Part shown: positions 44,958-54,198 of the stretch, piece by piece
Position numbering within the stretch: position 1 is the stretch's first letter
Layout of the letters: each line of letters begins with the position of its first letter
Assembly (NCBI GenBank): GCA_017535665.1
Contig: JAFXTS010000005.1
Span: 80,318-144,317 of the forward strand
Length of the DNA: 64,000 nt
Direction of reading: 5' to 3'
DNA from: Bacteroidales bacterium
GTDB taxonomy: Bacteria; Bacteroidota; Bacteroidia; Bacteroidales; WCHB1-69
Position numbers and translations under genes: made by a program
The notes under the pieces: model-generated
Database searches by the model: none
The model's input: only the letters and a program-made list of their open reading frames with translations
What the model was told of the DNA's origin: nothing

Positions 44958-46022
44958 ATGAATCAAGGAGTTATTGCTATGGGCCTCACCTGCCCCATCA
45001 TCAGAGAAGGTGACAATCTCGCTGCTATCGTTGTAGAAAGTGTGCTGGATGCTATACGCATGCCCAACAACGAATTTGACATTTGCGACCGTGCAGTAGT
45101 AGGTATCACCGAGTCGGTGGTCGCCCGCTCGCAAGGTAACTATGTCACAGTGGATGACATCGCTGCGGATGTGAAGGCAAAATGTGGTGAGAACGCCACC
45201 ATCTATATCTTGAACCCCATCTATTCGCGCAACCGCTTCGCCATCATCCTTAGAGGTATCGCCCGCTCTGCCAAGAAGATCGTGCTCGTCATGCCCGAAG
45301 AGGACGAGGTGGGTAACGTGCTTCGCAACCATCCTTTCACCAAAATGAATTATGATGAGTATTATAAGGAGATTTGCGAACAGGAGAAAGCCGCTGTTGA
45401 GGTGCGTCCCGATTTCTGTGGAGCTGCTGCTAATGAGTGGGTTATCTTAGGTAATCTGCACGATTATGAAGAGAAAAAGCGTGCAATGGGCGGCAACAAC
45501 GTGTTCACCCTCGCCGACATCCTGTCCGACCGCTGCCAGTATGGTCTGCTCGGTTCCAACAAGACCGATGAGGAGCGTATCAAGCTGTTTCCCAAGACTG
45601 CTGAGGCTTTGGTGCTGGTGCAGAAAGTGCATGACGAGCTGAAAGCCGTTACGGGCAAGGATATCATTGTGGGTATTTATGGTGATGGCTGTTTCAAAGA
45701 TCCCAAAGGTGGAATTTGGGAATTTGCCGACCCGATTACCATGCCGGCCTACACCCATCCTGAAATTATGGAAGGCACTCCCAATGAGTTGAAAGTAAAG
45801 GCTTTGGCAGATGATAAATTTGGTAAGCTGAATGGCGCTGAGCTGCAAGCTGCCATTGAAAAGGAGATTGCCGACAAGAACAGCAACCTGATGGGTTCGA
45901 TGCAGAGCCAGGGTACTACCCCGCGTCTCTATCGCGACCTGTTGGCCAGCTTGATGGACCTCGTGAGTGGCAGCGGCGACCGTTGCACCCCGATCATCCT
46001 GATCCGCAATTATTTCCGCTAA
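44958..46022 (+). CDS. CofE-like ligase (F420:glutamate ligase family)
   Basis: A 354-residue protein of the PF01996 (CofE/F420 ligase) family. The start GLTCPIIREGDNLAAIVVES matches the family's GDD-type opening, followed by DRAVVGITESVVARSQG; the later IIVGIYGDGCFKDPKG and GSGDRCTPIILIRNYFR are typical of the bacterial branch. CofE adds gamma-linked glutamate to F420-0, but Bacteroidota are not known to make F420 and no other F420 gene is here. Between folD and guaB, a role in gamma-glutamylating folates (a FolC substitute or supplement) is a reasonable inference; I recall such a role proposed for CofE homologues elsewhere but cannot verify it. Confidence 0.75.
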   Translation: MNQGVIAMGLTCPIIREGDNLAAIVVESVLDAIRMPNNEFDICDRAVVGITESVVARSQGNYVTVDDIAADVKAKCGENATIYILNPIYSRNRFAIILRGIARSAKKIVLVMPEEDEVGNVLRNHPFTKMNYDEYYKEICEQEKAAVEVRPDFCGAAANEWVILGNLHDYEEKKRAMGGNNVFTLADILSDRCQYGLLGSNKTDEERIKLFPKTAEALVLVQKVHDELKAVTGKDIIVGIYGDGCFKDPKGGIWEFADPITMPAYTHPEIMEGTPNELKVKALADDKFGKLNGAELQAAIEKEIADKNSNLMGSMQSQGTTPRLYRDLLASLMDLVSGSGDRCTPIILIRNYFR

Positions 46023-46077
46023 TAGAGAAAATTTATTTTCTCACTTTTTCTCGAATCATCACTAAAAACCTAATATT

Positions 46078-47553
46078 ATGTCATTTATACAAGATAAAAT
46101 TCAATTTGATGGGCTGACTTTCGACGATGTGTTGTTACTGCCCGCTTATTCGGAAATCCTTCCCCGCGAGGTGACGTTGGGTACCCGTTTCACCCGCAAC
46201 ATCCGTCTGAATGCCCCGTTTGTGTCGGCTGCCATGGACACCGTCACCGAGGCCAAGATGGCCATCGCCATGGCTCGCGAAGGTGGTATCGGTGTGATTC
46301 ACAAGAATATGCCTATTGAGGAACAGGCACATCAGGTCAGCATGGTGAAACGTGCTCAGAACGGTATGATCAACAATCCCGTGACCATCACGCCCGACAA
46401 GACCGTGGGTGACGCCCAGCGTATCATGAGAGAGTACCGCATTGGCGGTATTCCGGTCATCAACGAGCAGGGGGTGCTGGTGGGCATCGTCACCAACCGC
46501 GACCTGCGTTTCGAGACCAAGATGGCACGTCCCATCACCGAAGTGATGACAACAGAAAATCTCATCACCACCACGCATTACGATGATATGAATGAGGTGA
46601 TTGAGCTCTTGCAGCGGTACAAGATTGAGAAGCTGCCCGTGGTGGACGACCAGTACCGTCTGGTGGGGCTGATTACCTACAGCGACATCACCAACTCAAA
46701 GGACAAGCCGAATGCGTCGAAGGATGCCAGCGGCCGTCTGTTGGTGGCTGCCGGCGTGGGCATCTCGCACGAGACCCTCGCCCGTGTGGAGGCTTTGGTG
46801 GAGGCCGGCGTTGACGCGCTGGTGCTCGATTCCGCCCACGGCAACTCTGCCGGTGTCATCAATGCCTTGAAGGAGGTGAAACGCAACTTCTCCACTGTGG
46901 ATGTGGTGGTGGGCAACATCGCCACTCCCGATGCTGCACGCCGTTTGGTGGATGCGGGCGCTGATGCCGTGAAAGTGGGTATCGGTCCCGGCTCCATCTG
47001 TACCACCCGTGTGGTGGCTGGCGTGGGTGTGCCGCAGCTGAGTGCTATCTATGGCGTGAGCAAGGAGCTGAAGGGTACCGACGTGCCGCTGATTGCCGAT
47101 GGCGGTCTGCGCTACTCGGGCGATATCGTGAAGGCTTTGGCAGCTGGTGGCGACACCGTGATGCTCGGCGGTATGCTGGCCGGTGTGGAGGAAGCTCCGG
47201 GTGCAACCATCCTGTATAACGGTCGTAAGTATAAAACTTACAGAGGAATGGGTTCCTTGGAGGCGATGCAGTGCGGTTCAAAAGACCGTTATATGCAGAG
47301 CGATGTGGAGGATGCCAAGAAACTGGTGCCGGAAGGCATTTCCGGACGTGTGCCTTACAAGGGAACCTTGTACGAGGTATTCTATCAGATGGCAGGCGGT
47401 CTGCGCTCTGGCATGGGCTACTGTGGTGCCTCTACCATCGAGAAGCTGCACGAGGCCCGTTTCTGCCACATCAGCGCCGCCGGTGTGGTGGAGAACCATC
47501 CGCACGACATCACCATCACTAGCGAGTCGCCCAACTACTCGAAAGAGCTGTAG
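46078..47553 (+). CDS. guaB: IMP dehydrogenase
   Basis: A 491-residue enzyme oxidising IMP to XMP, the step before GuaA. It opens [21 protein letters not shown], contains two CBS domains at about 95-210 ([38 protein letters not shown]), and has the catalytic C308 in [13 protein letters not shown] and the flap [12 protein letters not shown]. The CBS pair usually mediates purine-nucleotide allostery. Last gene of the purine run, followed by a terminator. Confidence 0.97.
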   Translation: MSFIQDKIQFDGLTFDDVLLLPAYSEILPREVTLGTRFTRNIRLNAPFVSAAMDTVTEAKMAIAMAREGGIGVIHKNMPIEEQAHQVSMVKRAQNGMINNPVTITPDKTVGDAQRIMREYRIGGIPVINEQGVLVGIVTNRDLRFETKMARPITEVMTTENLITTTHYDDMNEVIELLQRYKIEKLPVVDDQYRLVGLITYSDITNSKDKPNASKDASGRLLVAAGVGISHETLARVEALVEAGVDALVLDSAHGNSAGVINALKEVKRNFSTVDVVVGNIATPDAARRLVDAGADAVKVGIGPGSICTTRVVAGVGVPQLSAIYGVSKELKGTDVPLIADGGLRYSGDIVKALAAGGDTVMLGGMLAGVEEAPGATILYNGRKYKTYRGMGSLEAMQCGSKDRYMQSDVEDAKKLVPEGISGRVPYKGTLYEVFYQMAGGLRSGMGYCGASTIEKLHEARFCHISAAGVVENHPHDITITSESPNYSKEL

Positions 47554-47584
47554 GATTTGTACTTACGTTGTGTGATCAAACAAT

Positions 47585-47617
47585 AGCGGGCATGCCATTC
47601 GGCGTGCCCGCTTTCGT
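47585..47617 (+). terminator. Terminator after guaB
   Basis: AGCGGGCATGCC pairs with GGCGTGCCCGCT (one G-T pair) around ATTC, followed by TTCGTTT. It ends the purine cluster and faces the convergent engB. Confidence 0.7.
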
Positions 47618-47653
47618 TTGTTGGTGACGACGAAATCTCGAATACAATTATCG

Positions 47654-48256
47654 TTATTGGCCGATTGCTGCATTCAGTTCGTCAATGTAGCCGCAAAGCT
47701 CGTCGCGGCCCTTTCCCGTCTGTGCTGAGGTGAGGAAGTAAGGGGGCAGCTCCTCCCATGTCTCCAACATCTTGTTCTTGAACAACTGCACGTTGCGCTG
47801 CACCTGCGCGTTGGAAATCTTGTCTGTTTTCGTAAAAACGATGGAGAAAGGAATGCCGTTTTCCCCCAATTGGTTGATGAAGTTGATGTCGTTTTTTTGC
47901 GGCTCCAACCTCGAATCAATCAGCACAAAAACCAGTTGCAGGTTTTCTCTCTTTTGAAAATACTGGTCGATCATCGCCGCCCATTTCTCGCGCTGGGTTT
48001 TCGACACACCGGCATATCCATAGCCGGGTAAATCCACCAAATACCAACTGTTATCAACGATGAAATGATTGATAGTTTGAGTTTTGCCAGGTTTAGATGA
48101 AATCTTGGCCAGCGAATTGTTTTTGGTCAGCATGTTAATGAGGGATGATTTCCCCACATTCGACCTGCCGATGAAGGCATATTCGGGAAGAGTGGGTGGC
48201 GGGCATTTCTGCCACGTCACCGCGCTTTGTAGATATTCTGCTTTTTGGATAGGCAT
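47654..48256 (-). CDS. engB: Ribosome assembly GTPase EngB/YsxC
   Basis: A 200-residue GTPase needed for 50S subunit assembly. G1 is GRSNVGKSSLI, G3 DLPGYGYAGVS, G4 FTKTDK, G5 TSAQTGKG. Its ATG overlaps the stop of the upstream M4 peptidase by one base (TAATG), so an essential housekeeping gene is translated at the end of a secreted-peptidase operon. Confidence 0.95.
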   Translation of the reverse strand: MPIQKAEYLQSAVTWQKCPPPTLPEYAFIGRSNVGKSSLINMLTKNNSLAKISSKPGKTQTINHFIVDNSWYLVDLPGYGYAGVSKTQREKWAAMIDQYFQKRENLQLVFVLIDSRLEPQKNDINFINQLGENGIPFSIVFTKTDKISNAQVQRNVQLFKNKMLETWEELPPYFLTSAQTGKGRDELCGYIDELNAAIGQ

Positions 48257-51200
48257 TAGTATTTGGCAATTTTGGAGGTTCCCACCAACTGCTGGCCGCT
48301 GACAATCTTCAAGATGTACATTCCATTCGACAAGTTGCTGACATTCAGTATCGTAGAACCGTTGGTGATATGTCCTGCGGTGACCAGCTGGCCCGACAGG
48401 TCGTAAATCATGTAGTCGGCGCGGTTCTGCTGCAAGAACTCTTCGTCCAGCTCAACGGTAAGCTGACCGGTGGTGGGGTTCGGATAGGCCATGAAATGGG
48501 CTTCTCCCTGGGTGTAGTCGCTGATCTTGTCGCTTTCCAGCACCGTGATATTGTCGATATAAACATGGTCTAAGGTGTAGATGAAGAGGTCGCCAGCCAT
48601 GCACTTCGATTCGAAGGTGATGCTGTGCAGAGCCCCCACTTTGTCGCACAAGTTGATGGCGCGGGTGGTGAAGGGATCGTTGGAGCCGGTGGCCGGATAG
48701 TAGTTCGGACTGGCGGGCTCATCGTCCACCAGCACGCGCATGAGGCTCGACATGTGGAGATCGACATCGGCGGTGATGTAGCCGCTGAGCAGACTCTGAT
48801 AGATATCCACGCCCGACTGTTGTTTCAGGTCGAACTGGATGGCGAACTGGGCGAGGTCGGTGGCGTCAGCGCAGAAGGTGATGCGGGCATCCAGGTTCGG
48901 GTTGGCGCTCCACCAGTCGTCATTTTCCGGGAATTCCAGCTGGTCGTAATATTCCATCGCGTTGCCGCCGGTCACCTTGATGAGTTTGCCGTCGTTGTAG
49001 CCGGTCATCGTTCCAATGGAGAGCGAAGACCATGCGCCCACTTCAGTGTAGTAGAACTGGTTGCTGCTGACGGCCTCAAAAGTCATTCGTCTGTCGGGCA
49101 GTTCGGTAATAGGAATCGGGCGGATAATCATTTTGCTGACCATATTGTCGGAGGCATCATTGTCGTCGGGATTCAGCGAGTAGATTCTCACGGTCGTGCG
49201 CGGCGTTACGGTGAAGTCAGCCGGAGTCTGGAAAGTGTAAGTCAGCGTGTCGGCAGACGTTACGGTATGGTCGAGCACCACCCATTCGGAAATGGTGTCG
49301 CCGTTGTTGAGTTTGTAACCGATCAGCACGGAGTCGCCTGCAAGGATGGAGTCGCAGATGTCGAAAGTCACGGCACACACAATCGGGGTGGCATCGGTGA
49401 GGAAGCAGGAGGAGACGGGGGAGATCAGTTCCACGATATGGAGGTCGGCATTCTGATACACACGGTTTTCGTAAGTGTAGTTCATAAGGCTGTCGGTGTA
49501 TTCCTCAGTAAATTCAGGTCTGATGAAGATGTTCATCCGGTGTTGGCCGATGGTGGAAGCGTCCACCGTGCGGTGCAGGGTAAGGAGGAAGGTCTCGCCC
49601 GGCTCGACGGTCTCGGTCAGGATGACCGTGTCAAGCATCTCGGTGGTCTGGTCAGCCACAATTCTCACGTGGATGGGCGTGCCAGCGGCAAGGGGCTGGT
49701 CGCAGGAGTTGTACAGAATCTCCAGCGCAATGGGTTCTGCATCGCTCATGGCGCAGGCCGTGACGGGCGAAAGGAGCTCATTCACATACACAATGCTGTC
49801 GGAATAGCGGTGCCCCAAGCCGACGGCGTTCCATGCTTCAGCTACGGTATAGACTTCCGGCGAGCAGGCTCCGTAAAGTTGTTCAGCTACCAGCAGCGAC
49901 AACTCGCGGGTGTCCGCATAGTCGGAATATTCGGTAAGGTTCTCTGTCAGCGTGTAAAAGGCGATATGGGCGGCTTTGTCTTTGCCCACGGGGATGACAT
50001 TGTAGTAATCACCATTGTCGTTGGTGCCTTCACCCCCTTCGCACAACAGATAAAACCAATAGTTGGCGATACCACTGTTGGTGTGAACACCGCCATTATC
50101 GGAATTGTCTGATACCCAATATTGTCCGTGGTAGGTATCGGGATTTTGGTTGGCTTTGGGGTTCGACATGTCGCGGAAGGCGCTGCCGAGCTCGTCGCCA
50201 ATGGTCCATTTCAGGGTGTCGATGGCGTAGTCAGCGATGATGGCGCCGAACATGTCGCTGAAGGCCTCGTTCAACGCACCCGACTCGTCCTGATAGACGA
50301 GGTTGGCAGTGTGCTCGGTGAGACCATGGGTGATTTCGTGGCCGCAAACCGACATGAAGGTGAACTGTTTGCCGCCGGTGCCGTCGCCGTAGAACATGGC
50401 TCCGTCAGTCCAGCAGGCGTTCTCCACATCGGTGCCGAGGTGTACGTAGCTCACCAAGCGCATGCCGTTGTTGTCGAGACTGTTACGCCCGAAAGTCTCA
50501 TAGTAGTAGTCGTAGGTCTTCTCAGCTCCGTAGTGACCTGAGTTGGCCACTGAGTCGGTGTCGAAATAGTTGTCGCTTTCCACCACGTCGATGGCGTTCT
50601 GCGTCGGGAATTCGAACAGCGAGCCCTGATGGTTGAGCGAGCGGGTGTAGATGCCGTTGCCCGCGCCACGAGTGTTCTCGCGCAACACAAACTGGTTGGG
50701 AGCGAGGGAGTCCACCGTGATGGTTCTTTCACCATTGTAGCGGGTTTTGGCCTGCACTTGCACGTTCACCGTGCGGTTTTTCTGCAAAACATCCAAAATA
50801 TCTCCCGTGGTAGCATCAATGTAGTAAGTCATGCTCTGGAGTGGTGTTAAGGAAAAAACACTGACTTCGTAAGCCAATCGGTAGTTGCGGGCATCGCCAG
50901 AACCGTTATGGCTGTAGAACATCAGTTTCGGGGTGGGGTAGTAGGTGGCTTTGTCGTCCTGCTTAGTCTCTTTCAAATCATTCTCCAAACCTTCATTCTC
51001 CCAAGCATATTCAGAAGCCCCTGTAGTGAGAATGGCCAGCTGCACGGCATCATCAGCTGGGAATAGGGGAGTGAAAGGTTTTTGGAAATTGCAGACAATC
51101 AAACCATTAGCATAGGTAACAACACCATTCTGCTCGTGCAAAATGAAGGTGGCTCCGTGGATGGGAACGCCCATATAATGTTGCTGATAACGGTAAGTAA

Positions 51201-51462
51201 TGATACCCGCCTGCTCTTCCGACTTTTGGCGGAGTACCATGTTGTCTGCTTGCGAAAGCCCCAACTGTTTCTGGAAGGTCTGGAAAAAAGAGGCTGCAGG
51301 AACTTGGTGCTGCTCGTTCATGATCAGAACGTGTCCGTTCGACTTCAGCGTGGCAATGTCTTTGATTTCAGAAGGGTAATTCGGAGCGGTGGTTCCATTG
51401 TTTTGGGCGAAACTGACCATGCAGACGAGCATGGCGATGAGGGACAGGAATGATTTTTTCAT
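48256..51462 (-). CDS. Secreted M4 (thermolysin-like) metallopeptidase with T9SS sorting domain
   Basis: A 1068-residue protein. Signal peptide (ending VSFAQ), FTP/PepSY propeptide (YRYQQHYMGVPIHGATFILHE region, about 90-115), then the M4 domain with zinc site HEITH (375-379) and the third ligand E399 in ALNEAFSD, and NGGVHTNSGIANYWFY with the catalytic histidine. Beta-sandwich repeats follow, and the last 80 residues (from about 989, FMAYPNPTTGQL, closing GMYILKIVSGQQ) are a type A T9SS sorting domain, so the enzyme is exported across the outer membrane. Second gene of the operon, 14 bases after the LpoB/CsgG-like gene and overlapping engB. Confidence 0.93.
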   Translation of the reverse strand: MKKSFLSLIAMLVCMVSFAQNNGTTAPNYPSEIKDIATLKSNGHVLIMNEQHQVPAASFFQTFQKQLGLSQADNMVLRQKSEEQAGIITYRYQQHYMGVPIHGATFILHEQNGVVTYANGLIVCNFQKPFTPLFPADDAVQLAILTTGASEYAWENEGLENDLKETKQDDKATYYPTPKLMFYSHNGSGDARNYRLAYEVSVFSLTPLQSMTYYIDATTGDILDVLQKNRTVNVQVQAKTRYNGERTITVDSLAPNQFVLRENTRGAGNGIYTRSLNHQGSLFEFPTQNAIDVVESDNYFDTDSVANSGHYGAEKTYDYYYETFGRNSLDNNGMRLVSYVHLGTDVENACWTDGAMFYGDGTGGKQFTFMSVCGHEITHGLTEHTANLVYQDESGALNEAFSDMFGAIIADYAIDTLKWTIGDELGSAFRDMSNPKANQNPDTYHGQYWVSDNSDNGGVHTNSGIANYWFYLLCEGGEGTNDNGDYYNVIPVGKDKAAHIAFYTLTENLTEYSDYADTRELSLLVAEQLYGACSPEVYTVAEAWNAVGLGHRYSDSIVYVNELLSPVTACAMSDAEPIALEILYNSCDQPLAAGTPIHVRIVADQTTEMLDTVILTETVEPGETFLLTLHRTVDASTIGQHRMNIFIRPEFTEEYTDSLMNYTYENRVYQNADLHIVELISPVSSCFLTDATPIVCAVTFDICDSILAGDSVLIGYKLNNGDTISEWVVLDHTVTSADTLTYTFQTPADFTVTPRTTVRIYSLNPDDNDASDNMVSKMIIRPIPITELPDRRMTFEAVSSNQFYYTEVGAWSSLSIGTMTGYNDGKLIKVTGGNAMEYYDQLEFPENDDWWSANPNLDARITFCADATDLAQFAIQFDLKQQSGVDIYQSLLSGYITADVDLHMSSLMRVLVDDEPASPNYYPATGSNDPFTTRAINLCDKVGALHSITFESKCMAGDLFIYTLDHVYIDNITVLESDKISDYTQGEAHFMAYPNPTTGQLTVELDEEFLQQNRADYMIYDLSGQLVTAGHITNGSTILNVSNLSNGMYILKIVSGQQLVGTSKIAKY

Positions 51463-51476
51463 TATTAAAGATAAAA

Positions 51477-52163
51477 TTAAAATTTCACATTTACGACTTC
51501 TAAAGCATTGACTTTAGGAATGTTGTATTCCTCTTTTCCTTTGAAAATGCCTTTGGCGGCCTTGGCCTCGAGTTTGCCGATTTGGTTGAGGCGCACCTTG
51601 AAGGTGGAGATGCTTTTCCCAGCGGCCTGTCCGATGTATTCCCCAGCAATGTAGATGTCGAGCGGGGTGCCTTTGGTGTTTTCCACCACGAGCGAGTAGG
51701 TGACTTCGGTGCCGATAAGTTTCTGAGCAAGGTTGCCGGCCACTTTGATGACGGTGTTGAGATCCTCAAGGGAGGAGACTTCGCGGGCGGTGGCCAGCAC
51801 GATGGCCTTCTCCACATCAATCAGTCGTGCCTGGATGTAGTATTCGCCTTTGTAAACGGTGAGGTCGGCCACACAAACGAGGTCCACACCGAACTGGCGG
51901 CCTAATTCGCAGATCTGGCTGTCGTCAACAGTGCCTCCGCGCTGGTATTCCTGTTCTTTGTTGATGCCCGACAGGAACTCGGTGGTGCGCTCGATGGCGC
52001 TGTATTGTTCAGTGGCGACAAACGCCGACACAATCTCGCTGCCCACTACCTTCTTGGTTTCACGGGGCACATTGTCGGTTGAGGTGACATAAATGGCCAC
52101 TTTGGTCTGGGCAAAAAGCAGACACGGAAGCAGCAGGATAGCAACAATGAAGAATCTTTTCAT
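51477..52163 (-). CDS. LpoB/CsgG-like periplasmic protein
   Basis: A 228-residue protein with a signal peptide (ending LLFAQ). The central fold is VGSEIVSAFVATEQYSAIERTTEFL, then QICELGRQFGVDLVCVADLTVYKGEYYIQARLIDVEKAIVLATA (residues about 93-137, described by position), the pattern of the CsgG/LpoB-type beta-alpha domain. A short C-terminal beta domain follows. It may sit at the outer membrane and work with the secreted peptidase encoded next; there is no lipobox cysteine. Start 52163 is chosen since a TATCTTTG box lies upstream. Confidence 0.65.
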   Translation of the reverse strand: MKRFFIVAILLLPCLLFAQTKVAIYVTSTDNVPRETKKVVGSEIVSAFVATEQYSAIERTTEFLSGINKEQEYQRGGTVDDSQICELGRQFGVDLVCVADLTVYKGEYYIQARLIDVEKAIVLATAREVSSLEDLNTVIKVAGNLAQKLIGTEVTYSLVVENTKGTPLDIYIAGEYIGQAAGKSISTFKVRLNQIGKLEAKAAKGIFKGKEEYNIPKVNALEVVNVKF

Positions 52164-52181
52164 AATTTTTAAATTTGGGCG

Positions 52182-52189
52182 CAAAGATA
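52182..52189 (-). promoter_or_regulatory. -7 promoter box of the LpoB-like/peptidase/engB operon
   Basis: TATCTTTG followed by CGCCC on the minus strand, 19 bases before ATG 52163. Confidence 0.6.
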
Positions 52190-52229
52190 CAAATATTTTG
52201 AATATATGTATGGAATTTTCTTTGTTAAT

Positions 52230-53957
52230 CTAAAAACTAACATCAATTCCAAAATGTATCTTTCCCGTTTTGAATGAAATAGGACTCTCTTTTTGCTGTC
52301 CGAGGGCATAACTGAGGTACAGGTTGCCTGCCTTGGTGTGGATGGTGGCGCCGATGCCGAAGCCGAACGGCCAGTCGTTGTACATCGCCCCCTTGAGGTT
52401 GCGCTCGTACCAGGCGGCGTTGAAGAAGGCGCAAAGGTACGACAGCCGTGCGAAGCGGAAGCGGAACTCGGTGCGGGCGATGAGGTAGGTGGAGGCGAAG
52501 AGCGACTGCTCGTCGAAGCCTTGCAGGGTGTGCGTGCCGCCGATGCGGAAGAGGTCGTTGTATAAGTGCTCGCCGCCGAACTGTGTGGCACCTTGCACGC
52601 CTGCCGCCCACCCCCACCGCTTCCCGATGGCTACATACCCGTTGAGTTCCGCCTCCATCAGGTAGTGCGTGGACTTCAGTGCGGTTTCCCCCTCCGTCAC
52701 GGCCTGCGCCGAGGGCAGCAGCTGCCGCACTCCTGCCGACACGCTCGCGTGCCCCTCCAGCCCCGACCACGGCTGCACCACGTTGTCCACGTGGCGGACG
52801 TTGAGGCGCAAGCCCCACAGACTCTTGCGGAAGTCGGCGGCCAGCGTGTCGCCACCGGCCACGTAGCCCGGAGCCACCGAGAGCAGCGCCGACGTCGTGT
52901 ATCGGTAGCTGGCCTGCAGACTGCTGCTGCCGGCAAACGAGTACTGCAACGCCGCCAAGTAACTCATATTCAGATAGGTGGTGTCTTTCTTGTCAAGCGT
53001 GAACGAGCCGGCCACCCCGATTGGTGTGCGGAACAGGTAGGGGAACTCAGCTTGTATGTCCAAGTACTGCGAGTAGCGCTCGGGGGCGCGCCACTGCAAC
53101 GACAGTCGCTCGCCGATGGTGAAGAGGTTTTGCAGTTTGAGGGTCACCTCGCCGTTGAGCATCACCTTGCCGGTGGAGGCGCTCACGGGCACCAGCCCGA
53201 TGTAGCCGTCGAACTGGTTGACGCGCTGTCGGTCGAGGAAAAGGTAGAGGAAGGCACGGTCGCCCACAAACTCCACCCCCGGCTCGCGGGTGATGGTGAC
53301 GTAGGGCAGCCGCTCCAGCAAGGTGGGAATCTGGCTCACCGCCTCCTCCGAGTAGCGCCGTTTGCGCCGCCAGTTCAGGTAGGGCTGCAAAAACGACGGC
53401 CGCACCTTGGCATCGCCCTTCACAATAATGGAGTCGTACACGATTGCCGGACCGGCCTCTATGGATAATGTGCCGATGGTATCCTGTTCGAAATCAGCCT
53501 CTTCGATACTGACTTGGCAGAAAGGATGGCCGTTGTTTTCGTACTGCTGTACCACTTTTTCCGCAAAGCGGGCGTACTCGATGAACGGCAGGGTGCCATT
53601 GCGCACTGAGCGGACCGGCACGCCGTGGGGCAACGCCTCCAGGGTGCTGTCGGCAATGCGGATGACTTTGTTGCGGTAGCAGGGACCGATGAAACAGTCG
53701 GCATAGAGGGTGTCGCCGTTGGCGCGCACCGTATCAATCGAGAAGGCGATATAGCCCTGCCGATGGTAGTGGTCGGCGAGGAGGGGCAGGGTGGCTTGCA
53801 GCGCTGCCGAATCCTCTACCTTTCGGGGCATCAACGTGCGCTTCGGCGGGTCTGGAAATGGCTGTTCTGCGGTATAAATGACATTTTTTTGCGAAAAAAG
53901 TGTTCCGCAAAAAACGACAATTATCACCCATAAAATCGCTATTCTTTTGATAATCAA
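52230..53957 (-). CDS. BamA/TamA-like outer membrane protein (Omp85 superfamily)
   Basis: A 575-residue protein with a signal peptide (ending TLFSQ), POTRA-like repeats at about 50-230 (GPAIVYDSIIVKGDAKVR) and a 16-strand barrel with the superfamily motif LFRIGGTHTLQGFDEQSL and a C-terminal phenylalanine (GIDVSF). Shorter than BamA, so more like TamA or a lineage-specific Omp85. The start is TTG at 53957; the next residues (IIKRIAIL) make a good signal peptide and no ATG fits. GC is high along much of the barrel. Partner and substrate unknown. Confidence 0.85.
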   Translation of the reverse strand: MIIKRIAILWVIIVVFCGTLFSQKNVIYTAEQPFPDPPKRTLMPRKVEDSAALQATLPLLADHYHRQGYIAFSIDTVRANGDTLYADCFIGPCYRNKVIRIADSTLEALPHGVPVRSVRNGTLPFIEYARFAEKVVQQYENNGHPFCQVSIEEADFEQDTIGTLSIEAGPAIVYDSIIVKGDAKVRPSFLQPYLNWRRKRRYSEEAVSQIPTLLERLPYVTITREPGVEFVGDRAFLYLFLDRQRVNQFDGYIGLVPVSASTGKVMLNGEVTLKLQNLFTIGERLSLQWRAPERYSQYLDIQAEFPYLFRTPIGVAGSFTLDKKDTTYLNMSYLAALQYSFAGSSSLQASYRYTTSALLSVAPGYVAGGDTLAADFRKSLWGLRLNVRHVDNVVQPWSGLEGHASVSAGVRQLLPSAQAVTEGETALKSTHYLMEAELNGYVAIGKRWGWAAGVQGATQFGGEHLYNDLFRIGGTHTLQGFDEQSLFASTYLIARTEFRFRFARLSYLCAFFNAAWYERNLKGAMYNDWPFGFGIGATIHTKAGNLYLSYALGQQKESPISFKTGKIHFGIDVSF

Positions 53958-54015
53958 TGCAATGATTTTGTTGAAAAATCGTTATTACCTATTATAAACT
54001 AAAATGTATTTTATT

Positions 54016-54023
54016 TATTTTTG
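54016..54023 (+). promoter_or_regulatory. -7 promoter box for the small lipoprotein gene
   Basis: TATTTTTG followed by CAGAT, 22 bases before ATG 54046; divergent from the Omp85 gene. Confidence 0.6.
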
Positions 54024-54045
54024 CAGATTAAAAAAATATTCGAAT

Positions 54046-54192
54046 ATGAAGCGTTTTATTTTAAGTCTTTGCATTGTGGTTGCAGCCGTTCTTTTGGCCT
54101 GCGCATGTGAAAATCAGCACAAGTGTCCTGCTTACGGTCACTACACCGATGTTCCTACTCAAACGGATGACAACACTCTTGCTGAGAGATAG
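54046..54192 (+). CDS. Small putative lipoprotein
   Basis: A 48-residue protein: MKRFILSLCIVVAAV then LLACACEN, a plausible lipobox, and a short polar tail with two more cysteine/histidine positions (HKCPAYGHY). No known family. It has its own promoter box and lies 6 bases before the next gene, so the two are probably cotranscribed. Confidence 0.6.
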   Translation: MKRFILSLCIVVAAVLLACACENQHKCPAYGHYTDVPTQTDDNTLAER

Positions 54193-54198
54193 TCGCTG

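Noticed and set aside
48625..50112. Long plus-strand open frame of 495 codons
   Set aside because: It lies antisense to the M4 peptidase, whose zinc and sorting motifs are clear. The frame is a by-product of codon bias; it shows no promoter and no recognisable domain.
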